From Roseiarcus sp963816065 (GTDB lineage: Bacteria; Pseudomonadota; Alphaproteobacteria; Rhizobiales; Beijerinckiaceae), in the NCBI GenBank assembly GCA_963816065.1, contig CAWFJG010000030.1, positions 496,001 to 560,000 of the forward strand: a stretch of DNA of 64,000 nt. The letters are read 5' to 3'. Position 1 is the first letter of the stretch, and every line of letters begins with the position of its first letter. The notes beneath the pieces were generated by a model, which saw only the letters and a list, made by a program, of their open reading frames with translations, ran no database searches and was not told the DNA's origin. Below are positions 10,160 through 20,182 of the stretch, one piece after another. A program made the translations under genes and the position numbers.

Positions 10160-10603
10160 ATGGCCATCAAGGTGTTGGAACTGCATCATCAGGGCGTACG
10201 TGTCGGTGGGTCGCAGGAAGAAGCGGACCATGCCGTCCGCTTCTACCGCGATGTCCTGGGCCTGGACACCGATCCCGGCCGGCCGAACATTCCGGGCATC
10301 CCCGGCTATTGGGTCGATGTCGGCGGGCGGGCGCAGATCCATCTGATGGGGGTGAACGGGGCGTCGCGCTACGCCAAAGGGCCGGGGCAGGACCCGTCGA
10401 TGCCCCATGTCGCCTTCGCGGTCGCCGATATTGTGGAAACCCGCGCCGAGCTCGATCGCATGGGCGCCCAGTACTGGATGGCGGAGGGCGTCGTCGGGCC
10501 CCAATCGCAGCAGATTTTCATGCACGATCCGGCGGGCAACATGATCGAACTGCATCAGGCGGGAACCTGCCGCTGCCAGGCCGTCAGTCGGCTTGGTTCG
10601 TAA
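10160..10603 (+). CDS. VOC-family (glyoxalase/dioxygenase-like) protein
   Basis: A 147-residue single-domain vicinal-oxygen-chelate protein. The paired beta-alpha-beta-beta-beta pattern and likely metal ligands are visible: the opening LHHQGVRV, QIHLMG, MPHVAFAV and MIELHQ. Fold and metal use are well supported; the reaction (glyoxalase, fosfomycin-resistance type, or dioxygenase) is not. The ATG at 10160 follows a clear GGAGG. It appears to be a single-gene unit. Confidence 0.75.
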   Translation: MAIKVLELHHQGVRVGGSQEEADHAVRFYRDVLGLDTDPGRPNIPGIPGYWVDVGGRAQIHLMGVNGASRYAKGPGQDPSMPHVAFAVADIVETRAELDRMGAQYWMAEGVVGPQSQQIFMHDPAGNMIELHQAGTCRCQAVSRLGS

Positions 10604-10683
10604 GCGACGATCGGGTTTCGGCGGGGCGACCCGCGGGCGTCCGCTCTATAGCTCGCGAACAACGAGGTCTTGCCCGGGGGCGC

Positions 10684-10741
10684 TTCGAAGCCCGCTTCGC
10701 CAGGGAGATCGAGGCGCTCCATGCGCCAAGGCGCGCGGCGT
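10684..10741 (+). pseudogene. Relic of an acyl-CoA synthetase 3' end
   Basis: These 58 bases match the last coding stretch of the acyl-CoA synthetase at 1122-1179 with six differences. In the best frame they encode RFEARFAREIEALHAPRRAA, against the intact NIEARFAKEIEALYARKRAA. The stop codon is lost (GCG-TCG instead of GCG-TAG), and nothing upstream resembles the gene. It is therefore a small leftover of a second copy. The surrounding 10604-10836 shows no functional gene. Confidence 0.6.
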
Positions 10742-10836
10742 CGGGCCGACCGTTGCGCCGGAGACGGATCAACGGCGTCGAGGCGCGCGGCCTTGGGCGT
10801 CGCATCGCTGCAAAACGTGGCGTCGGCCCCGGCGGG

Positions 10837-11865
10837 CTAACCGCTCGCGACGTCGCCAACGCGCCCGCTCTCGGCGCCCGGATCGCGTGCGCCCGAGGAA
10901 CCGCGCACGATCAGGCGGCCTGACAGGACGAGCTTGCGCGTCGCCATGTCGGGCGTGCGCAGGCGCTCGAACAGGAGATCCATGGCGGCCCGGCCGATGT
11001 CGGCGACCGGCTGTTCGATCACGGTGAGGCCCGGCCCGACGAGCTCTGTCCAGGCCTCGTTGTCGAAGCCGGCGATGGCGATGTCGCGCGGCGTCTCGAG
11101 CCCGGCCCGCCGGAGGCCGCGATAGAGCCCGAGCAGCAACAGCCCGTTCGACACCATGACGGCGTCGGGCCGCTCGGCCGCGGAAATCCGGCGCATCATC
11201 TCGGCCTCGGCGGCCTCCGCAACCGGAGGCAGGAAACAGGCGTCGGTCGGAAGCGCGTGCCGCGCCATCGCCGCCGCATAACCGTCGTGGCGCTCGGCGG
11301 CTGTGGACGAGGTGTTGCCGAAAAAGCCGACGATACGGCGATGCCCCTTGACGACGAGATGGTCGACCAGCAGGCCGGCGGCCTCCGCATTGTCGATCCC
11401 GACCGCGTCGTGCCCGCCCGTAGGGCCGGCGCGGTCGACCAGCACCACCGGGAAGCCGAGATCCATGCCGCCGAGCGTCTCGGCCATCTTGCGCGTCGGG
11501 GCGTAGATGACGCCGGTAATCCGCTCTTCCTGCATCAGGCGAAGATACATGGCTTCGCGCGCCGGGTTTTCGTCGGTGTTGCAGAGGACGACCCGCATGT
11601 CGGCGCGATAGGCCGCGTCCTCGACCGCCCGGCTGAGGGTGGTGAAGAACGGGTTGCGGATGTCGGAGACGATGAGCCCGACGGTCGACGAGTGCTGCGA
11701 GCGCAGCCGCCGCGCCGAGAGATTCGGACGATAGCCGGTCGTCTTCACCGCCGCCTCGACCTTGGCCTTGAGGTCGGCGCTGACCGGGCCGCCGGAAAAC
11801 GCTCGCGACACGGTCGCCGGCGAGACGCCCGCCATGCGCGCCACATCCTTGATGCCGATGGACAT
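10837..11865 (-). CDS. fruR: LacI-family regulator of the fructose PTS operon
   Basis: A 342-residue repressor-type protein. Residues 3-50 form the LacI helix-turn-helix and hinge (IKDVARMAGVSPATVSRAFSG). Residues 62-330 form the periplasmic-binding-protein-like sensor domain (VGLIVSDIRNPFFTTLSRAVE, then DAVMVSNG, and IAIAGFDNEAW). It is transcribed divergently from the EIIA-HPr-EI, fruK and fruA genes, the usual arrangement for the alphaproteobacterial fructose repressor, whose effector is probably fructose 1-phosphate. A putative operator lies only three bases from its start codon, so autoregulation is expected. The symbol is given by context. Confidence 0.85.
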   Translation of the reverse strand: MSIGIKDVARMAGVSPATVSRAFSGGPVSADLKAKVEAAVKTTGYRPNLSARRLRSQHSSTVGLIVSDIRNPFFTTLSRAVEDAAYRADMRVVLCNTDENPAREAMYLRLMQEERITGVIYAPTRKMAETLGGMDLGFPVVLVDRAGPTGGHDAVGIDNAEAAGLLVDHLVVKGHRRIVGFFGNTSSTAAERHDGYAAAMARHALPTDACFLPPVAEAAEAEMMRRISAAERPDAVMVSNGLLLLGLYRGLRRAGLETPRDIAIAGFDNEAWTELVGPGLTVIEQPVADIGRAAMDLLFERLRTPDMATRKLVLSGRLIVRGSSGARDPGAESGRVGDVASG

Positions 11866-11868
11866 TTC

Positions 11869-11882
11869 AGAAAACGTTCCCA
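11869..11882. promoter_or_regulatory. Candidate FruR operator next to the regulator start
   Basis: AGAAAACGTTCCCA shares 10 of 14 positions with the site at 11981-11994 and has a central AACGTT palindrome. It lies directly upstream of the regulator start codon, in the position expected for autorepression. Confidence 0.5.
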
Positions 11883-11968
11883 GTTGATCGGCGCTGCATC
11901 TCCTGCGTCGCAGGGCCTCGCCGAGGTCATGGTCGCAGAAAATATGCGGCTCTTCAACAAAAATCTGA

Positions 11969-11998
11969 TTGACAAGAAACTGAAAACGATTTCATATA
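11969..11998 (+). promoter_or_regulatory. Fructose operon promoter with embedded operator
   Basis: A perfect -35 hexamer, TTGACA, lies at 11969-11974. A weak -10 (TCATAT or CATATA) follows after 17-18 bases, about 40 bases before the EIIA-HPr-EI start. The palindrome TGAAAACGATTTCA at 11981-11994 fills the spacer and touches the -10, so a bound LacI-type repressor would block RNA polymerase. Confidence 0.6.
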
Positions 11999-12037
11999 GG
12001 GAGGACAAAAACAGACCCGGGAAGAAAGGCTCACATC

Positions 12038-14552
12038 ATGACCGCCGCCGCAAATTCACAAATCCTGCCGATCGAACTCGTCCGTCTCGGCGCCCATCCC
12101 GCCACCAAGGAGGCGGCGATCCGCGAAGCCGCCCAGATGCTGGTGGCGGCCGGCCGCATCGACCCCGCCTATGTCGAACTCGATGATGCGGCGCGAGGCC
12201 GTCGCCGACACTTTCCTCGGCCATGGCGTCGCCATCCCGCACGGCATGATCGAGGATCGCGCCATGGTCCGGCAGATCGGCCTGGCGATCCTGCAGGCGC
12301 CCGAAGGCGTCGTCTGGAACGACGGCCAGACCGCCCGCCTGGTGGTCGCCATCGCCGCCCAGTCCGACGCCCATATCGGCATCCTGCGCCGCTTGACCGG
12401 GCTCATGCAGGACGAGGCCGCGCTCGACGCCCTGGCGCGCACGACCGACGCCCGCGACATCGTCGCCGCCCTCACCAATGCGCCGGCGGAGAGCCTCGAC
12501 GCCACGCCGGCCGTCGACCTCGCCGAGCGCTTCGCCTGGACCTGCGACTATCCGAGCGGCCTGCATGCGCGCCCCGCCGCGCACTGGATCGACACCGCGC
12601 GGCGCACCCGAGCGGTCCTGCGCATCCGCCGCGGCGCCGAGACGGCCGATCCGCGCAATCTCGTCTCGCTGCTCCGCCTTGGTCTCGTCGAGGGCGATCA
12701 GGTCATCGTCTCCGCCGAGGGCGAGGGCGCGCAGGAAGCGCTCGCGAGCATGAAGGCCGCGATTGTCGGCCTCACGCCGCAGGAGAAGGCGGACGCGGCC
12801 AAAGCCGCAGCCAAAGCCAAGGCCGCTGCGCCCGGCTGGACGCCGCCGGCGCCGCTGCCCTCCATTCCCGGCATCTCCGCCTCGCCCGGCCTGGCGATCG
12901 GCCGCCTCCACGTGGTCCGCCCGGCCGAAATCGTCGTGCCGGATGTTCCGCTGCCGCTGATCGACGGCGGCGATCGGCTCAACGACGCGATCGTCGCGAC
13001 GAAGCAGCAGCTCCTCGCTCTCGCCGACGACACCGGTCGCCGGCTTGGCGCGACCGAGGCCGGCATCTTCACGGCGCAGGCCGAGTTCCTGTCCGACACC
13101 GATCTCGTGGTCCTCGCCTGCCAGCTGATGGTCGAAGGCCACGGACCCGCATGGGCGTGGCACGAGGCGGTCAGCCGGACAGCCGATCGCATCGCCGCCA
13201 TGGGCAACCCGTTGCTCGCCGCCCGCGCCGCGGACCTGCGCGACGTCGGCCGCCGGGTGACGGCGCGCCTCGCCCCCGAGCTCGCGGCCGCCAGCGCCAC
13301 CGCCGATCTGCCGGACGGACCGGTGATCCTGGTCGCCGACGACCTGACGCCGTCCGACACCGCCGGGCTCGACACGACCCGCATCGTGGCGCTCGCCACC
13401 GCGCGCGGCGGACCGACCTCCCACACCGCCATTCTCGCCCGCACGCTCGGCCTGCCGGCGCTGGTCGCCGCCGGCGACGCCTTGCTCGACGTCGCCGAAG
13501 GCGCGGAAGGCGTCCTCGACGGCAATGGCGCGCGGCTATGGCTCGAGCCCGACGCGGCGGCGCTCGCTTCGGCGCGCGCTCGCATCGCCGCCGAGGCGGC
13601 GCGCCGGGCGCAGGAGAGCCTGGACCGCGCCGCCCCCGCCGTCACCGCGGACGGCCGCACGATCGAGATCGCCGCCAACGTCAATACGCCCGACCAGGTG
13701 GCTCTGGCGCTCGATCTGGGCGCCGAGGGCGTCGGCCTGATGCGCACCGAGTTTCTCTTCCTCGAGCGCGGCGCGACGCCGACCGAGGACGAGCAGACCT
13801 CGATCTATTCGGCCATGCTCGACGCGCTCGAGGACCGCCCGCTGATCGTCCGCGCCCTCGACATCGGCGGCGACAAGCAGGTCGCCCATCTCGACCTGCC
13901 GCAGGAGAGCAATCCCTTCCTCGGCGTGCGCGGCGCCCGCCTGCTGCTCCGCCGTCCCGATCTGCTCGAACCGCAGTTGCGCGCGCTTTACCGCGCCGCG
14001 AAGGGCGGACGGAAGCTCTCGATCATGTTCCCGATGATCACCTCGCTGCAGGAGGTCGTCATTTTGCGCGCCGCCTGCGAACGCGTCCGCGCCGAGGTCG
14101 CCGCCCCCGAGATTCCAATCGGCGTCATGGTCGAGGTGCCCTCGGCCGCCATCCTCGCGGATGTCTTCGCTCCGCACGTCGACTTCTTCTCGATCGGCAC
14201 CAACGACCTGACCCAGTACGCCCTCGCCATCGACCGGCAGCACCCGGAGCTGGCGCCCGAGGCCGACAGCCTGCATCCCGCGGTGCTGCGCCTGATCGAC
14301 GCCACCGTAAAGGGCGCGGCGACTTGCGGGCGCTGGGTCGGCGTCTGCGGCGGCATCGCCGGCGATCCGTTCGGCGCCTGCCTGCTCGCCGGACTCGGCG
14401 TCAACGAGCTCTCGATGACGCCGCGCGACGTGCCGGCGGTCAAGGCGCGGCTGCGCCAGGCGAGTTACGCGGATCTCAAACGCCTTGCCGCCGAGGCGCT
14501 CGCCTGCGACACCGCCGACCGCGTCCGCGCCCTCGACGGAGCCCGGTCATGA
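12038..14552 (+). CDS. fruB: PTS fructose multiphosphoryl-transfer protein (EIIA-HPr-EI fusion), one frameshift
   Basis: It carries phosphate from phosphoenolpyruvate to the membrane EIIBC, in one polypeptide of about 837 residues after correction. An EIIA domain comes first, with active His in HGVAIPHGM. The HPr domain follows, with active His in GLHARPAA. A full enzyme I completes it: PGISASPGLAIG, phospho-His in GGPTSHTAILA, then VGLMRTEFLFL, FPMITS and GTNDLTQYALA. One extra C at 12179 interrupts the EIIA part; without it the sequence runs AYVE-SMMRREAVADTFLGHG. It is first in the operon with fruK (ATGA overlap at 14549-14552) and fruA. The HPr lacks a typical regulatory Ser46 loop. Confidence 0.93.
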
Positions 14553-15515
14553 GCGGCGCCGTCCCAACCCCCGACGTCGTGACCGTGACGCTCAATCCGG
14601 CGATCGATCTCACGGTGACCGTGGATCGCCTGGTCGTCGGGCATGTCCAGCGCGCCTCCGCCGCCCTCGCCAACTGCGGCGGCAAGGGTGTGAACGTCGC
14701 TGGATGCCTCGCCGACTGGGGCGCGCGCGTCGCCGCGACGGGCGTCATCGGCCGATCGAACGACGGCGCCTTCGCCGACTTCTTCGCCGGCAAGGGCATC
14801 GCCGACCGGTTCGTGCGCATCGCCGGCGAGACGCGCACCAACATCAAGATCGCCGACACGGCGTCCGGCGAGACGACCGACGTCAACCTGCCCGGCCTCA
14901 GGGTGTCGGACGACGCCTTCGCTTCGGTGCGGACTGCGTTGGCGCGCGACGTCGCCCCGAGGCCGGCCGGTGGTCCTCGCCGGCTCTCTGCCGGAATCCA
15001 TGCCGGACAGCGCCTGGGCGACTCTCGTCGCCGACCTTGCCGCGCATGACGCTCGCGTCGTGCTCGACACCTCGGGCGCGCCGCTCGCCCTCACGCTCGA
15101 GAGCGGCGCCCCGGTGCATGTCGTCAAGCCCAACCGCGCCGAGCTTCAGGACCTCGTCGGCCGGCCTCTGCGGTCCACTGCCGACCTTGTCGCCGCCGCG
15201 CGCGCGCTGATCGAGCACGGCATTGCGCTGGTCGTTGTGTCCTTGGGGGCCGACGGCGCCCTGTTCGTCGACCACAAGACGGCGCTCGCCGCCGCTCTCC
15301 CGGCCAAAAGGGTTCTGTCCACCGTCGGCGCGGGCGACGCCATGGTGGCGGGCATCGCCGCCGCCCTCGTCGAAGGCGCGCCGCTCGAGCGCCTCGCTCG
15401 CCTCGCCGTCGCGTTCGCGACCTCGAAACTCGACCGGATCGGACCGTACCTCGGCCCGAAGGACAACGTCGAACGCCTCGCCGCCGCCGTCCGCGTGACG
15501 GCTCCGGCGATCTGA
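14549..15515 (+). CDS. fruK: 1-phosphofructokinase, one frameshift
   Basis: A PfkB-family sugar kinase that converts fructose 1-phosphate to fructose 1,6-bisphosphate, about 321 residues. It shows the substrate-binding start TLNPAIDLTVTVD, the NCGGKGVNVA motif, LAGSLPESMP, KPNRAEL, and the catalytic and ATP-site motif VGAGDAMVAG near the C-terminus. The frame changes from 2 to 3 near 14957-14960 within a CCCC run; removing one base joins DVAP to GRPVVLAGSLPE. The start codon overlaps the fruB stop, so translation is coupled. Its product enters glycolysis directly. Confidence 0.93.
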
Positions 15516-15562
15516 TCTCCCGATTTGCAGCAAAGGCGGACAATTCCGCCAGGAGGAAAGTG

Positions 15563-17281
15563 ATGTCAAACTTGATAGCGGTGGTCGCCGCATCCGACCG
15601 TCCAACCCAGGCGACGCTCGCCGCCGAAGCCCTGAAGAAGGCGGCGATCAAGCTCGGTCATTCGCTCGCCGTCGAACTGAGAGCCGGCGAGGCCGTCACC
15701 GGCGCTCTTCGGCCCGATGCGATCGCCGGCGCCGAAGCCGTCCTGCTGGTCGGCGACAGCAGGGACGACGCGCGCTTCGAGGGCAAGAGGACGGTGCGCG
15801 CCACGCTCAACGCCGCGCTTGCGGACGCCGCCGCAACGCTTGGCGGCGTCTTCGCCGCCTCGGCGGCCGGCGGCAAGAAGGTCGTCGCCGTGACGTCCTG
15901 CCCGACCGGCATCGCCCACACCTTCATGGCGGCCGAAGGCGTCGAACGGGGGGCCAAGGCGCTCGGCCATTCCGTCAAGGTCGAGACCCAGGGCTCCGTC
16001 GGCGCCCAGAACACCCTGACGCCGCAGGAGATCGCCGAGGCGGACCTCGTCATCATCGCGGCCGACACCAACGTCGACCTCTCCCGCTTCGCCGGAAAGC
16101 CGCTTTACATGTCGCCCACCAAGGACGCGATCGGCGACGGCAAGGCCCTGGTGGCCCGCGCCTTCGCCGAGGCCCGCGTCCGCGCCGGCGGCGGCGGGAC
16201 GCCCGCGGTCTCCGCCAATCTCGCCGACCAGGTCGCGGCCGAAAAGGCGGCCAGGGCGGCCGCGCGCACCGGCGTCTACAAGCACCTGATGACCGGGGTG
16301 AGCTACATGCTGCCCTTCGTGGTCGCCGGCGGCCTGCTGATCGCCATCGCCTTCGCGCTCGGCGGCATTTACGTCTACGACGACGCGCACAAGGGCACGC
16401 TCGGCCAGGCGCTGTTCCTGATCGGCGCGAAGTCCTCCTTCGCCCTGATGGTGCCGATTCTCGCCGGCTTCATCGCCTATTCGATCGCCGACCGCCCCGG
16501 CATCGCGCCCGGCGCCGTCGGCGGCATGCTGGCGAATTCGATCGGCGCCGGCTTTCTCGGCGGCATCGTCGCCGGCTTCCTCGCCGGCTACATCGTCAAG
16601 GTCCTCAACGACCGCATCAATCTCGGCAAGAACCTGGCGGGACTGAAGCCCGTGCTGATCCTGCCGCTGCTCGGCTCGGCCATCGTCGGCCTCCTGATGA
16701 TCTACGTCGTCGGCGAGCCGGTCGCGACCGCGCTTGCGGCCATGACCGCCTGGCTCAAGGGCATGCAGACCGGCAACGCCATTCTGCTCGGCGCGATCAT
16801 CGGCGGGATGATGGCCTTCGACATGGGCGGCCCGGTGAACAAGTCGGCCTACACCTTCGCCACCGGGCTGATCGCCTCCCAGGTCTACGGGCCGATGGCC
16901 GCCGCGATGGTCGCCGGCATGACCCCGCCGCTCGCCCTCGCGCTGGCGAGCAAGCTGTTCCCCGACCGCTTCAACGACGACGAGCGCGAGGCCGGCAACG
17001 CCGCCTTCGTCCTCGGCCTCTCGTTCATCACCGAAGGCGCGATCCCGTTCGCGGCCAAGGACCCGTTGCGCGTGATCCCGTCCTTGATGGTGGGCTCGGC
17101 GATCGCGGGCATGATCTCGATGGGCCTCGGCTGCGAACTGAAGGTGCCGCACGGCGGCGTCTTCGTCCTGCCGATCCCCAACGCGGTCACCGACCTCGGC
17201 GGGTATCTCGTCGCCATGCTCGCCGGAACGATCGTCTCCGCGATCCTGCTGCGCCTGATAAAGCCCAGGATCGAAGGCTGA
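15563..17281 (+). CDS. fruA: PTS fructose transporter subunit EIIBC
   Basis: A 572-residue inner-membrane permease that takes up fructose and phosphorylates it at C1. Residues 1-100 are a degenerate first EIIB-like domain lacking the active cysteine. Residues 105-205 are the active EIIB with VTSCPTGIAHTFMAAEG. From about 235 the EIIC domain has multiple membrane helices with the SYMLPFVVAGGLLIA start and the FDMGGPVNKSAYTFA motif. The ATG at 15563 has an excellent AGGAGGAAAG upstream and is preferred to the overlapping GTG at 15560. It is the last gene of the operon, uninterrupted. Confidence 0.95.
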   Translation: MSNLIAVVAASDRPTQATLAAEALKKAAIKLGHSLAVELRAGEAVTGALRPDAIAGAEAVLLVGDSRDDARFEGKRTVRATLNAALADAAATLGGVFAASAAGGKKVVAVTSCPTGIAHTFMAAEGVERGAKALGHSVKVETQGSVGAQNTLTPQEIAEADLVIIAADTNVDLSRFAGKPLYMSPTKDAIGDGKALVARAFAEARVRAGGGGTPAVSANLADQVAAEKAARAAARTGVYKHLMTGVSYMLPFVVAGGLLIAIAFALGGIYVYDDAHKGTLGQALFLIGAKSSFALMVPILAGFIAYSIADRPGIAPGAVGGMLANSIGAGFLGGIVAGFLAGYIVKVLNDRINLGKNLAGLKPVLILPLLGSAIVGLLMIYVVGEPVATALAAMTAWLKGMQTGNAILLGAIIGGMMAFDMGGPVNKSAYTFATGLIASQVYGPMAAAMVAGMTPPLALALASKLFPDRFNDDEREAGNAAFVLGLSFITEGAIPFAAKDPLRVIPSLMVGSAIAGMISMGLGCELKVPHGGVFVLPIPNAVTDLGGYLVAMLAGTIVSAILLRLIKPRIEG

Positions 17282-17419
17282 CGAACCTTGGCCGCCGGCG
17301 GACATCGCGCGGCGGCGAAGGATCCGCCTTCGGGCTCGACCCGAGGGCGGCGATGCGCGCGGGGCCAGCAGACCCGCGCGCAACGATTTCCGCCGGGCGC
17401 GGCCCGCCGGCCGCCCGCG

Positions 17420-18934
17420 CTACCCGGCCGCGACGGTCGCCGCCTCGCTCTCGGCCGCCGATCGCATCGCCGCCCAGGCGGCGGCGACGTCCTCGGCTTC
17501 GGTCGTCATCGCGCCGATCGACACCCGCGCCAGCCAGCGCCCGTCGACGATCGCGGGCGTCAAATAGGCGGCGCCGGAGCGGTTGACGGCTTCGACCCAG
17601 GCCAGCGTGTGCCGGTCGAGCGCTTCGCCTTCGAGCGGCGTCCCGTCCGGGCCGGGCGGTTCGTGGCGAATGCAGACGGTCTGCAGCCGGGTGGGGGCGA
17701 CGACGCGCCAGTTCGGCGTCGCCGCGACCTCCTCGTCGAAATGGCGCGCATTGGCGAGATCCCGCCGCAGGCGCGTCTGCAGGCCCGCGATCCCCTGTTC
17801 GCGAATGAGGAACCAGAGTTTGAGCGCCCGGAAACGGCGGCCGAGCGGGATGCCCCAGTCGCGCAGGTTCTTGACCTCCCCGTCGACCGAGGATTGCAGG
17901 TAGCTCGGGTTGGTCGACATCACCCGCATCAGGTGCTCCGGATCGCGAACGTAGTAGAGCGAGCAGTCGAACGGCGCGCCGAGCCATTTGTGGGTGTTCA
18001 CGACAAGGCTGTCGGCGCCCTCGATTCCTTGCCACATCGAGCGCAGCTCCGGCAGGATCATGCCGCTGCCGGCCATCGCGGCGTCGACGTGCAGCCAGAC
18101 GCCGTATTGTCGCGCGAGGTCGGCGACGCCGGCGATCGGATCGACCGCGGTGGTGGCCGTCGTGCCGACCGTCGCCACGATCGCTATGGGGAGGCGGCCG
18201 TCCTCGAGGTCCGCGGCGATCATCGCCGCCAGCGCCTCGGAACGCATGGCGTGGTGTTCGCCGTTTGGAACCAGGCGCAGGTTGTCGCGGCCGAAGCCGG
18301 CAAGCAGCGCCGCCTTGTCGACGGAGCTGTGCGCGTGGGCCGAGACATAGACGCACGGCTTTCGGGTTTCGCCCTGCAGGCCGCCGCGCGCCAGGGCAAA
18401 GCCGGTCGCCCGCTCCCGGGCCGAGATCAGCGCGACCAGCGTGCTGGTGGAGGCGGTGTCCTGGATCACCCCGCTCCAGGCCGGCGAGAGGCCGAGCATC
18501 TGCCGCATCCAGTCGGTGACCACCTCCTCGATCTCGGTGATCGCCGGGCTCGATTGCCACGAGAGGCCGAGCACGCCGAGTCCCGTGCTGATGAGGTCGC
18601 CCAGCACGCCCGAAAGCGCCGCGTTGGCCGGGAAATAGCCGAAGAAGCGCGGGTGCTGCCAAAGCGACAGCCCGGGCAGGACGATCCGGTCGAGGTCGGC
18701 GATGATGTCGGCGAAGGGTTCCGGCTCGGCGGGCGGCGCGACCGGCAGCGCATCGCGAATGTCGCCGGGCCGCGTCGTGGCCCTCACCGGCCGCGAGGCC
18801 ATGGTCTCGTGGTAGTCGGCCAGCCAGTCGATCAGTTGATGGCCGTAGCGGCGGAATTCTTCAGGCGTCAAGTCGATCGTCCTCGGGCTGCGTGCCGTCT
18901 TCGTCCGAACCTTTGCGACTTTGCCTTGAGGCAT
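17420..18934 (-). CDS. Group II PLP-dependent amino-acid decarboxylase
   Basis: A 504-residue pyridoxal-phosphate enzyme of the aromatic-L-amino-acid/glutamate decarboxylase group. PLP-site residues are visible: His200 in SAHAHSS stacks on the cofactor, Asp284 in LHVDAAMAGS binds the ring nitrogen, and Lys316 in NTHKWLGAPFDCS forms the Schiff base. The N-terminal block HPRFFGYFPANAALSGVLGDL is typical of aromatic decarboxylases acting on tryptophan, tyrosine or phenylalanine; the actual substrate is uncertain. The internal PEEFRRYGHQLIDWLADY block reappears in a truncated copy at 20505-20650. It is monocistronic. Confidence 0.88.
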   Translation of the reverse strand: MPQGKVAKVRTKTARSPRTIDLTPEEFRRYGHQLIDWLADYHETMASRPVRATTRPGDIRDALPVAPPAEPEPFADIIADLDRIVLPGLSLWQHPRFFGYFPANAALSGVLGDLISTGLGVLGLSWQSSPAITEIEEVVTDWMRQMLGLSPAWSGVIQDTASTSTLVALISARERATGFALARGGLQGETRKPCVYVSAHAHSSVDKAALLAGFGRDNLRLVPNGEHHAMRSEALAAMIAADLEDGRLPIAIVATVGTTATTAVDPIAGVADLARQYGVWLHVDAAMAGSGMILPELRSMWQGIEGADSLVVNTHKWLGAPFDCSLYYVRDPEHLMRVMSTNPSYLQSSVDGEVKNLRDWGIPLGRRFRALKLWFLIREQGIAGLQTRLRRDLANARHFDEEVAATPNWRVVAPTRLQTVCIRHEPPGPDGTPLEGEALDRHTLAWVEAVNRSGAAYLTPAIVDGRWLARVSIGAMTTEAEDVAAAWAAMRSAAESEAATVAAG

Positions 18935-19180
18935 TCAATCCGGCCGCTGAACAGTGCGCCGCCCAAGCAGGAAGCCGGGCGTGATCAGGGCGGGGAGAGG
19001 CGGCCAGACGGGCCGCCTGCATCGGAGCGCGCGGAGCGATTGTCAACACCCTCGGCGGCGATGTGCGCAAAGGTCCTCGGATCGCGCCGCCTACTGGACA
19101 GGGTTCGACGACCCGGCCTTTCCCGGCAAAGGCGGCCGCCATCGGGAGCGGCCTCGCCGTGCGTGCCTGCCGACTTCCGG

Positions 19181-20182
19181 TCAACCGATCGCGTGCGGCT
19201 CGGCCCGGACCCGGCGCCAGCCGACAAAGCTCAAGCCCACGAAGCCCGTCAGCATCATCGCCCAGGCCGAGGTCTCCGGAATGGCATAGACGAAACTGCC
19301 GCCGCCGCCGCCGCCGGCCATGTAGCCGTATTCAAGTGGATCGAAACCGCCACTCACGCCAGCGCCTCCGACGACGATATCCAGCCGGACCCATTTGTCG
19401 AGATAGAGGTCCCCGTCAAGCTTGGCCCCGTAGCCGCCGATACCGTCGTGGCTGCCGCCGCCTTGGGCGCCAACGACCTCGAAGTGGTAAACGCCGGCGG
19501 CCGGAGCGACGAACTGAGCAAGGCTCCCTTGGTAGTCGAAGACCTGATCGAAGTTGCCCAGAGAGATGTCCACGTAACCGTCGTAACCGGGCAACCCGAT
19601 GTCAAGATAGCCGCTGCAGCAGGGCGGTGGCCCAGATAGGCCCGGGGTTGCATTTGGCGTCCCCCAGAAACCCGCTACCGCGCTCGGCGACATGGCGGCG
19701 ATGTACGAACCGCCGCCGCCGCCGCCGCCGTAGCCGCCGCCGCCGCCGCCCGAAAACCCGCCCCCGCCGCCCCCGCCCAGCCATCCACTGCCCCCGCCGC
19801 CTCCGAAACCGCCGCCTTTCCCAACAATGCTGTTGCCGCCGGCGAAGGTCGGAAAGCCAAACCCGCCATGACCGCCAAATGGGTCGCCGCTTTCGCCGTT
19901 GCCGCCATTGCCGGCCCATCCGCCGCCGCCGCCGCCGGAGTAAAAGTCTAAACCGCCTGCGCCGCCCGCGCCCGCGCTGCCCCCGGCGCCCCCGCCATTG
20001 ACGCCGCTGGAGCCCGACATTGTGACTTGCCCGGCGTCTCCGTCTCCAGGAAAGCTCCCCTGTCCGCCGCCGCCGCCGCCGGCGGCCGCGAACAAAAGGA
20101 CCCCCGCTGACGCCGGCGCTGGCAAGAGGAATGCTACCGCGAGGACGAGGCTCGCTCCGGCGATCCCGAGGCCTATCCTCAT
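19181..20182 (-). CDS. Glycine-rich secreted protein with PEPxxWA-CTERM sorting tail
   Basis: From the ATG at 20182 this gives 333 residues. A signal peptide ends near residue 26 (LLPAPASA). About 150 residues of Gly runs with scattered Ser, Asn and Ala follow, then a compact region (YLDIGLPGYDGYVDISLGNF, AAGVYHFEVVGAQGGG). The tail AIPETSAWAMMLTGFVGLSF plus a basic end is a PEP-CTERM-like sorting signal, so export and exosortase processing are expected. An upstream ATG at 20332 is open but would bury the signal peptide. The Gly-rich body resembles sticky or structural surface proteins. No exosortase gene is in the window. Confidence 0.75.
   Translation of the reverse strand: MRIGLGIAGASLVLAVAFLLPAPASAGVLLFAAAGGGGGGQGSFPGDGDAGQVTMSGSSGVNGGGAGGSAGAGGAGGLDFYSGGGGGGWAGNGGNGESGDPFGGHGGFGFPTFAGGNSIVGKGGGFGGGGGSGWLGGGGGGGFSGGGGGGYGGGGGGGSYIAAMSPSAVAGFWGTPNATPGLSGPPPCCSGYLDIGLPGYDGYVDISLGNFDQVFDYQGSLAQFVAPAAGVYHFEVVGAQGGGSHDGIGGYGAKLDGDLYLDKWVRLDIVVGGAGVSGGFDPLEYGYMAGGGGGGSFVYAIPETSAWAMMLTGFVGLSFVGWRRVRAEPHAIG

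Noticed and set aside
15566..17383. A 605-codon minus-strand frame.
   Set aside because: It is the shadow of fruA; its composition is Asp/Gly/Arg-rich without motifs.
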